A DNA stretch of 23,818 bases from contig SFPL01000034.1 in assembly GCA_004551905.1 (NCBI GenBank), positions 1 to 23,818 on the forward strand, read 5' to 3'. The notes under the pieces are model-generated. The model saw only the letters and a program-made list of their open reading frames with translations. It searched no databases and had not been told where the DNA came from. This document shows positions 1 to 5,142 of the stretch, piece after piece. Numbering within the stretch: position 1 is the stretch's first letter; each line of letters starts with the position of its first letter. This DNA comes from Lentisphaeraceae bacterium (lineage in GTDB: Bacteria > Verrucomicrobiota > Kiritimatiellia > RFP12 > UBA1067). The position numbers were made by a program, and so were the translations under genes.

Positions 1-73
1 AAGCTCCAACATGATTCCTGCGGCGAGGTCTTGCCGTTTGTCGTACATGGAATACAAACAGAGGAAGATGAAA

Positions 74-514
74 ATGAAGCCGAATATCTCACAGCTGTTG
101 GTTAAGCGTTACTTTGTCACAGATCTTTTGGTGCAGGCAAACAAGTCGTTTGATGAGTCTGCACCTATGAATCTTGGGTTTGAGGCGCTTCAGATCGAAT
201 CGAACGTTGTTGCGCCAGAACGCGAAGGGACGGAATGGGAAGTTACCTTGCGCTTGTTCTACCAGGGAAGTACTAAGGTCAATTCGCCATATTTCTTCCG
301 CATTGAGGTTGTCGGACTCTTCAATGTTGCTGATTCCTATCCAAAGCAGAATGCCGAGTGGTTGATAAGGACAAACGCTCCGTCTGTCTTGTACTCTACC
401 GCGCGGGAGACGCTTAGGGCGGCGATGGCGTCTGGTCCATTTAGGGCGTTGCTATTGCCGGCGGTTTCTTTCTATACAGACGAACTTAAGGCCATGATTA
501 ACAAGGGCAAGTAA
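74..514 (+). CDS. SecB-like protein-export chaperone
   Basis: This is a 146-residue protein with the fold signature of SecB. SecB is a cytosolic tetrameric chaperone that holds unfolded precursors for SecA. The late segment NAPSVLYSTARETLRAAM (residues 101-118) followed by GPFRALLLPAVSF (121-133) matches the family pattern of a Pro-containing 'P-x-LF/Y' turn, an 'ARE' helix and a conserved 'LxPVxF' strand. The preceding FFRIEVVGLFNV (74-85) matches the 'F.EVE..GIF.I' strand. I chose ATG 74 because GAGGAA at 61-66 lies 7 bases upstream; in-frame ATGs at 11, 47 and 68 have poorer sites. The length fits SecB (about 140-160 residues). The gene is clearly AT-richer than the rest of the window, which suggests recent acquisition. 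SecB-like proteins also occur as chaperones of toxin-antitoxin modules. The upstream neighbour is cut off, so this role cannot be told from housekeeping secB. Confidence 0.72.
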   Translation: MKPNISQLLVKRYFVTDLLVQANKSFDESAPMNLGFEALQIESNVVAPEREGTEWEVTLRLFYQGSTKVNSPYFFRIEVVGLFNVADSYPKQNAEWLIRTNAPSVLYSTARETLRAAMASGPFRALLLPAVSFYTDELKAMINKGK

Positions 515-515
515 T

Positions 516-695
516 TTGAGCAATGGAAGAAGTGAAGAAGGCGAATCGCTCAGGGAGATTAATGTGCAAAATTTGCACGATATTCATAGTGGCCGTGGCC
601 GTCCTGAATTAGTGCATGGCCTGGATTTGGCTTCGGCGCGTAATGCAATGATGGGAATATTTGATTCAGGTCGTCTGGAACCAAATCGGAAGTGA
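516..695 (+). CDS. Possible small protein (TTG start), unknown
   Basis: A 59-codon open frame begins with TTG directly after the stop codon of the SecB-like gene and ends at TGA 693-695. The product is hydrophilic in its first half (LSNGRSEEGESLREINV...) and has no recognised domain. Support: it abuts the upstream gene, shares its AT-richer composition, and the frame stays open through the segment. Against: TTG is a rare start, the ribosome site is weak, and no homology is recognised. It could equally be the remnant of a longer gene or chance. Confidence 0.22.
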   Translation: MSNGRSEEGESLREINVQNLHDIHSGRGRPELVHGLDLASARNAMMGIFDSGRLEPNRK

Positions 696-1027
696 TCGAT
701 CGTTTGAGATTTTCTTGCGTTTCGCGCAGACGACAAGGGGCGACTCGTGGCTTGCGGCTCGGTCGGCAGGCTTTAGTCTCGGCCTCGGATATGTCGCGTC
801 GTGACGGGCCGAGACTAAGCGCCTATCCTCCCGCCCTCGCCGTGAGCATAGTGACTGAAGAAGGCGCATGAACGGTATGCGGAGGAGGAATTGGCTCGGA
901 AGGTGCGAGACTGGCTGGTTCGCATATCCCCCTAGGTCGTGGGCCGAGCCGCGAGGTGGGCGCTATGCGGGGTGCGGAATTGCGGTGGTGATAAATGGGG
1001 CGATCGGCATTTTGAGAGTTTGAGGAC
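696..1027 (+). other. Gene-poor interval
   Basis: No convincing gene lies between the AT-richer left end and the glycosyltransferase at 1028. Composition changes from AT-richer to GC-rich across this stretch. It contains the 12-bp inverted repeat at 773-818. A 51-codon open frame at 868-1023 begins with ATG behind a GAAGAAGG-like site and gives MNGMRRRNWLGRCETGWFAY..., which resembles no family I know; I treat it as chance. No clear promoter for the downstream operon could be picked out. Confidence 0.5.
773..818. repeat. Perfect 12-bp inverted repeat
   Basis: TTAGTCTCGGCC at 773-784 is exactly complementary to GGCCGAGACTAA at 807-818, with a 22-base loop. No T-run follows on the plus strand, so a standard rho-independent terminator is unlikely. 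It may be a transcript-end hairpin, a protein-binding palindrome or a small repeat element at the edge of the AT-richer segment. Confidence 0.7.
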
Positions 1028-1765
1028 GTGAAGGCATTTCTGATCAACCTGGACCGGGACACCGAGCGGCTGGCGGCGGCAGACGCGCAGCTCAGGCGGC
1101 TCGGCATCGCCTACGAGAGGGTCAAGGCGGTGGACGGAAAGGACCTCTCTCGCGCCGAGATCCGCCGGAACGTCGCGCGCACGCGCGCGCTCTGGGCGAA
1201 CGGCTCGATGTACACCCCGGGACAGATCGGATGCTGGCTTTCCCACACCGGCATCTACCGCCGCATGCTCGCCGAGCGCATCCCCGCCGCGCTGGTCCTC
1301 GAGGACGACGTCACGCTTTCCGAAGACGCTCCCCGCGTCATCGCTTTCGCGGAAGAGGCAATCGACTGCAAAAAGCCGCAGTGGGTGCTGCTTTCCGACC
1401 ATTCGCGCGGGCATGCGGCCGAGGTGAAGGCGTCGGACGAACAGCCTCGCCTCGAGCGCATCGGCTACGACTACTGCACCGAGGCGTACATCATAACCCA
1501 GGCCGCGGCGAAGGAGATCCTGCGCGTCAACGACCCGATGGTCGTCACCTGCGACTCTTATCCGCGCTGGACGAAGCGCGGCCACATCGAGCTCTATCAC
1601 GCCAAGCCCAGCGTGGCCATCCAGAACCGCGCCGACTTCCGGAGCAACCTCGGCTACGACAGCATCGTCCGCGGCAGAACCGGCCTGCGCCGCCTTGCCT
1701 GGGGCGCCTGGCGCCTGTACGGGCACGCGATGGACGAACTTTATTTCCGTCTAACCGGGAGGTGA
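1028..1765 (+). CDS. Glycosyltransferase family 25 (LPS-type)
   Basis: This 245-residue protein belongs to family GT25, which includes bacterial lipooligosaccharide galactosyltransferases acting at the cytoplasmic face of the inner membrane. It starts with the family's hallmark MKAFLINLDRDTERL (residues 1-15), followed by 'AVDGKDL' (34-40), 'PGQIGCWLSH' (64-73) and the acidic motif VLEDDV (90-95), which should bind the metal and nucleotide sugar. The start is GTG, fixed by the position of the 'INLDR' motif. The length is near the family norm. It is the first gene of a tight run with an acyltransferase 6 bases downstream and a GT2 gene beyond. The sugar transferred and the acceptor cannot be read from the sequence. 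Confidence 0.88.
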   Translation: MKAFLINLDRDTERLAAADAQLRRLGIAYERVKAVDGKDLSRAEIRRNVARTRALWANGSMYTPGQIGCWLSHTGIYRRMLAERIPAALVLEDDVTLSEDAPRVIAFAEEAIDCKKPQWVLLSDHSRGHAAEVKASDEQPRLERIGYDYCTEAYIITQAAAKEILRVNDPMVVTCDSYPRWTKRGHIELYHAKPSVAIQNRADFRSNLGYDSIVRGRTGLRRLAWGAWRLYGHAMDELYFRLTGR

Positions 1766-1771
1766 ATCGAC

Positions 1772-2287
1772 ATGAAGAGGCTTTCCCCATTCCGCCTTTG
1801 GCTGTATCGGATCGTAGCGGCGCGTCTGCCCGAGACGCGCGCGTTCGGGCTCAAGGCCAGGCTGCTCAGGTGGTGCGGCGCAGAAGTCGGGCGCAACGTG
1901 CGGATCAACTCGTCGGCGGTCGTGTCGGGTACGGCGCGGCTCAGGATCGGCGACAATGTCTGGATCGGGCCCGGCTGCCGCATCTACCCGACCGGCGGGG
2001 GCGACGTCTCCATCGGCTCGAATGTCGACCTCGCGCCCGAGGTGATGATAGTCACCGGCAGCCACGAAGTCGCCGTCGGCGCCGAGCGCGCGGCCGGGCG
2101 CGGCTGCTCGGCCCCGGTCGTCGTTGGCGATGGCTGCTGGCTCTGCACCCGGGCGACGGTCTTGAAGGGAGTGGACATCCCGCCGCAGACGGTGGTCGCG
2201 GCGGGGGCGGTGGTGGTCAGGTCGGTCTCCGACCGCCCGGGCGGAATGTGGGCAGGTGTGCCGGCAAAGGCGGTTGCGCGCGCATGA
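1772..2287 (+). CDS. Hexapeptide-repeat acyltransferase
   Basis: A 171-residue left-handed beta-helix acyltransferase resembling the serine/maltose/colanic-acid O-acetyltransferase group, which transfers acetyl or similar groups from CoA to sugars. Hexapeptide repeats are visible in residues 55-70 (ARLRIGDNVWIGPGCR), 79-94 and 116-150 (VVVGDGCWLCTRATVLKGVDIPPQTVVAAGAVV). The likely catalytic histidine is His98 in 'VTGSHEV'. The GGAGG site lies inside the end of the preceding GT25 gene, and the stop overlaps the ATG of the next gene by 4 bases (ATGA), so the three genes are probably co-translated. A role in decorating surface polysaccharide follows from context; the acceptor is unknown. Confidence 0.88.
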   Translation: MKRLSPFRLWLYRIVAARLPETRAFGLKARLLRWCGAEVGRNVRINSSAVVSGTARLRIGDNVWIGPGCRIYPTGGGDVSIGSNVDLAPEVMIVTGSHEVAVGAERAAGRGCSAPVVVGDGCWLCTRATVLKGVDIPPQTVVAAGAVVVRSVSDRPGGMWAGVPAKAVARA

Positions 2288-3264
2288 ACGAGGTGACGGT
2301 CATCATTCCGGCGTACAACGCCGAGCGGACGGTTGGGAGGGCGGTCAAGAGCGTGCTCGCGTCGACGGTGCCGGTGGACGTGGTGGTGGTGGACGACGGC
2401 TCGTCCGACGCGACCGCCGCGGCCGCGGAGAAGGCTGCCGCGGAATGCGCCGCGGAGCGCGGCTCGTCCTTCAGGCTCGTGCGTCAGGCCAACGCCGGCG
2501 CCTACACCGCGCGTGTGCGCGCCCTCGCCGGAGTCGAGACGCCCTACTTCGCCTTCGTCGACGCGGACGACGCCGTGGAGCCGTCGATGTACGAGCGGCT
2601 GCTCGCGTTTTCCAGGGCGAACGACCTCGACATCGCGCAGTGCGACGCGGTCGGCGCCGCGTGCGCCGCCGTCTCGCAGGAACTGTTCCTCGGCGAGGCG
2701 CAGGTGCGCGAGAAGGTGGTTTTGCCGCGGCTCCTGCGCGGCGAGGGCGCGGTCTCTGTCTGGGACAAGGTCTACCGCAACCGCCTCGGCGGCGCCGGGT
2801 TCGAGCCGTCGGACATTATGATGTTCGAGGACCTGGCGATCAACCTCCAGCTTTTCGTCGGGGCGGAGCGTGTCGGCTATCTCCACGAGGGACTCTACCG
2901 CTATGACGTGAACCCGGGCAGCAGCGTGAGGAACTTCCGGCTCAAGAACGTCTCCGACCTCCGGGAGGCGATTCGTTTCCGGGAGAAGTTCCTGCCGCGG
3001 CTGGCCGGCGGGGACTGCGACGGCGGGGTAATGGCCGCGTGGGTGGTGCGCAACGTCCGCAACATGTATCTCGTTGCCTGCTCCGCGCCGGTGCGTGACG
3101 GCGTGTCGCGGATGGAGAAGGTGCGCGCGCTGCTGGATCTTCCCGAGGTGGAGAAGGCTTTCGCGGAGCTGGGGCTTTCGTTCCGCCGACGCGCCATGCG
3201 CACGCGCGCGGCGGTTGCACTCGCCTTCGCGGCGAAGCGCCTCAAGGCTTTGACAGGAGAATAG
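2284..3264 (+). CDS. Glycosyltransferase family 2
   Basis: A 326-residue GT-A fold glycosyltransferase. The N-terminus MNEVTVIIPAYNAERTV (1-17) is the classic GT2 opening. VVVDDGSSD (34-42) contacts the nucleotide, and the FVDADD motif (91-96) supplies the metal-binding DxD. A later 'FEDLAINLQLF' segment is typical of the catalytic base and acceptor region in these enzymes. There is no membrane segment, so it should act in the cytoplasm or loosely at the membrane on a lipid-linked glycan. A longer upstream extension of the frame is only the shadow of the two preceding genes; the ATGA overlap with the acyltransferase marks the real start. A truncated epimerase gene follows 4 bases later. Confidence 0.9.
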   Translation: MNEVTVIIPAYNAERTVGRAVKSVLASTVPVDVVVVDDGSSDATAAAAEKAAAECAAERGSSFRLVRQANAGAYTARVRALAGVETPYFAFVDADDAVEPSMYERLLAFSRANDLDIAQCDAVGAACAAVSQELFLGEAQVREKVVLPRLLRGEGAVSVWDKVYRNRLGGAGFEPSDIMMFEDLAINLQLFVGAERVGYLHEGLYRYDVNPGSSVRNFRLKNVSDLREAIRFREKFLPRLAGGDCDGGVMAAWVVRNVRNMYLVACSAPVRDGVSRMEKVRALLDLPEVEKAFAELGLSFRRRAMRTRAAVALAFAAKRLKALTGE

Positions 3265-3268
3265 GACA

Positions 3269-3325
3269 ATGAAGATAATGATCACCGGTTCGGCCGGCTT
3301 CATCGGGTTCCACGCGGCGAAGTAG
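3269..3325 (+). pseudogene. Truncated NAD-dependent sugar epimerase (5' remnant)
   Basis: Eighteen codons read MKIMITGSAGFIGFHAAK and then stop at TAG. This is the start of an extended SDR sugar-nucleotide epimerase/dehydratase, including its GxxGxxG NAD-binding loop (GSAGFIG). Those proteins normally run to about 310-350 residues. A good ribosome site (AGGAGA, 3255-3260) stands 8 bases upstream, as for an intact operon gene. No reading frame after the stop resembles the rest of an epimerase; the promoter of the next gene begins within 20 bases. The simplest reading is that the body of the epimerase gene was deleted, leaving the operon's last gene as a stub. Confidence 0.75.
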
Positions 3326-3342
3326 TTCCCGCTCCGCGGCAC

Positions 3343-3371
3343 TTGCGCGCGGCGGCGTGGTATGGTAGACT
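3343..3371 (+). promoter_or_regulatory. Putative promoter of purine phosphorylase gene
   Basis: TTGCGC (3343-3348), a 17-base spacer, then TAGACT (3366-3371) with an upstream TG (TATGGTAGACT, 3361-3371). Only 7 bases separate this -10 element from the ATG at 3379, and no Shine-Dalgarno sequence is present, so the transcript would start at or next to the ATG. The 11-base element resembles those before the genes at 5143 and 23627. Confidence 0.55.
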
Positions 3372-3378
3372 ACACGCC

Positions 3379-4197
3379 ATGAACAGACAGACATTCGACG
3401 CGGCCGCGGCGGTTTTCCCCGACGCGTGCTTCCGGGAGCCGCCGGCGCTGGGCATTGTGCTCGGCAGCGGCTGGGGTGATTCGCTCAGGACCGACGAGGT
3501 CGTCGCGCGGATATCCTACGCCGACATCCCCGGCCTCGGCGCTTCCACCGTGAAGGGCCATGCCGGCGAGTTCGTGCTCTACCGCCGCGGCGGCAGGCTC
3601 GTCGCCGCCTGGTGCGGCCGCCGCCACTGGTACGAGGGCGCGGGCTGGGAGCCGGTGGTGCTGCCGGTCGAGATGCTCCGGCGCATGGGCTGCCAGACGC
3701 TTCTGCTCACCAACGCTTCCGGCGGCATCAACCCCGCGCTACGCGCCGGCGACTTCGTGGTCCTGCGCGACCACATCAACCTGGCCGGCGTCACTCCGCT
3801 CATCGGCCCGCACAATCCGGACTGGGGCGAGCGCTTCCCGGACATGACCTCGGTCTACTCCAAGCACCTCGCCGACCTGCTCCACGCCGGCGCCAACCGG
3901 CTCGGGCTCAGGATGATGGACGGCGTCTACGCCTACAACTCCGGCCCCGCCTACGAGACGCCGGCGGAGATCCAGGCCTACAAGGCGCAGGGCGCGGACG
4001 TCGTCGGCATGTCCACCGTGCCCGAGGCGGTGGTGGCGAAGGCGTGCGGCATGAAGCTCGCCGGCATCTCGCTTGTCGCCAACCTCGCCGCCGGCATCGC
4101 GCGCACCCCGCTCAGCCACGCCGACGTGATCGCCGCCGCCGAAGCTGCCAAGCCGCACATGGCCGATCTTATCGATGACTTCGTGCTTAGACTCTGA
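3379..4197 (+). CDS. Purine nucleoside phosphorylase (PNP/MTAP family)
   Basis: This 272-residue cytosolic enzyme should split purine nucleosides with phosphate into base and (deoxy)ribose-1-phosphate for purine salvage. Family motifs occur in order: phosphate-binding GSGWG (29-33), KGHAGEF (59-65), RRHWYEG (81-87), TNASGGINP (111-119), DHIN (131-134), the base/sugar pocket GPAYETPAEI (189-198), VGMSTVPEAVVA (209-220), and Asn235 in SLVANLAAG, expected to bind the purine base. The length fits the trimeric class. I start at ATG 3379 rather than the in-frame upstream ATG at 3343, because the latter would overlap the promoter and adds residues foreign to the family. The 3' end overlaps the recombinase gene by 23 bases. 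Specificity (inosine/guanosine versus others) is not settled by sequence alone. Confidence 0.93.
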   Translation: MNRQTFDAAAAVFPDACFREPPALGIVLGSGWGDSLRTDEVVARISYADIPGLGASTVKGHAGEFVLYRRGGRLVAAWCGRRHWYEGAGWEPVVLPVEMLRRMGCQTLLLTNASGGINPALRAGDFVVLRDHINLAGVTPLIGPHNPDWGERFPDMTSVYSKHLADLLHAGANRLGLRMMDGVYAYNSGPAYETPAEIQAYKAQGADVVGMSTVPEAVVAKACGMKLAGISLVANLAAGIARTPLSHADVIAAAEAAKPHMADLIDDFVLRL

Positions 4198-5080
4198 GCT
4201 CGGGCTGTTCGAGTCCTCGCTGCTGCTCGAGCGCGGACTTTCGCGCAACACCTGCACGGCCTACATCTCCGACCTGCGCGACTTCGGCGCCTTCCTCGCC
4301 GCGCGCGGCGTTGCGTCCGTCGCCGCCATCACCCGCGACGACATCGTCGCCTTCCTCGCCGCCTCGCGCGCGGCCGGGCGCGCCGAGCGCACGCGCGCAC
4401 GGCGCACCGCGGCGATCCGCTCGTTCCTGCGCCACCTCGCCGCGCGCGGCGCGATCAAGGCGAACCCCGCCGATCTGCTCGCCTCGCCGCGCAAGGGGCT
4501 GGTGCTGCCGCGCGTCCTTTCCGAAGCCGAGGTGGCGGCGATGCTCGACGCCGTCGCCGGCGAGGACGCGCGCGACGTGCGCGACCGTGCGCTCCTCGAG
4601 ACGCTCTACGGCTGCGGGCTCAGAGTGAGCGAGGCGGCGGCGCTCAAGATCGGCGATTTCGAGGCCGACGGCGAGCTGATGCGCATCCGCGGCAAGGGGT
4701 CGAAGGACCGTCTGGTGCCGGTGGGGGGCTCCGCAGGACGCGCGCTCGCGCGCTACCTTGAAGGCGCGCGTGGCACCTTCGCCCGCGGCAATTCAGCGGA
4801 GACGCACGTCTTTCTGACGCGGCTTGGGCGTCCGTTCACCCGCCAGGGCATCTTCAAGATCGTGCGCGAGCGCGCCGCCGCGGTCGGCATCGCGCCCGAG
4901 CGCATCTCCCCGCACGTCCTGCGCCACTCCTATGCCTCGCACATGCTTTCGCACGGCGCCGACATCCGCGCCATCCAGGAGCTGCTCGGCCACGCCGACA
5001 TCTCCACCACCCAGATCTACACCCACGTGGACGCCGCCGGCTTCGGCGCCGTCCACCGCCAGTACCATCCGCGAGCGTGA
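4175..5080 (+). CDS. Tyrosine recombinase, XerC/XerD type
   Basis: A 301-residue tyrosine recombinase of the length and layout of XerC/XerD, which resolve chromosome dimers at dif sites. The N-terminal SAM-like DNA-binding domain covers about residues 8-100 ('LLLERGLSRNTCTAYISDLRDF'). The catalytic domain carries all active-site residues: Arg150 (CGLRVSE), Lys174 (GKGSK), His247 and Arg250 (HVLRHSYASH), His273 (LLGHADIS) and nucleophile Tyr282 (STTQIYTHV). It begins inside the end of the purine phosphorylase gene, so the two are translationally coupled. No integrase-like extension, attachment site or cargo is nearby, which favours a housekeeping role. XerC and XerD cannot be told apart with certainty; the wording near Tyr282 fits both. 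Confidence 0.9.
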   Translation: MTSCLDSELGLFESSLLLERGLSRNTCTAYISDLRDFGAFLAARGVASVAAITRDDIVAFLAASRAAGRAERTRARRTAAIRSFLRHLAARGAIKANPADLLASPRKGLVLPRVLSEAEVAAMLDAVAGEDARDVRDRALLETLYGCGLRVSEAAALKIGDFEADGELMRIRGKGSKDRLVPVGGSAGRALARYLEGARGTFARGNSAETHVFLTRLGRPFTRQGIFKIVRERAAAVGIAPERISPHVLRHSYASHMLSHGADIRAIQELLGHADISTTQIYTHVDAAGFGAVHRQYHPRA

Positions 5081-5122
5081 ATTGGCCAGCAGCCAGTGTT
5101 CAACAGCAAATCTTGGCGGAAA

Positions 5123-5133
5123 TATGCTATAAT
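5123..5133 (+). promoter_or_regulatory. Extended -10 promoter, likely leaderless
   Basis: TATGCTATAAT contains a perfect TATAAT (5128-5133) preceded by TG. The ATG of the carboxyltransferase follows after only 9 bases, with no Shine-Dalgarno sequence between. No clear -35 stands at 16-18 bases. The same 11 bases recur on the minus strand at 23645-23635. Confidence 0.62.
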
Positions 5134-5142
5134 ACGCACAAC

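Noticed and set aside
868..1023. 51-codon ATG frame before the GT25 gene
   Set aside because: No similarity to a known family, arginine/glycine-rich composition typical of chance frames in GC-rich DNA, and only a short purine-rich stretch upstream.
1984..3342. Long minus-strand frame opposite the GT2 gene
   Set aside because: The translation is Arg/His/Ala-rich without motifs, and the opposite strand has an unmistakable GT2 enzyme. Similar mirror frames at 5017-6798, 13504-16035, 18642-20411 and 20404-22203 were rejected for the same reason.
4175..5080. Tyrosine recombinase as the integrase of a mobile element
   Set aside because: It overlaps a housekeeping gene, has standard XerC/D length, and no flanking repeats, tRNA, or phage or plasmid genes are seen nearby.
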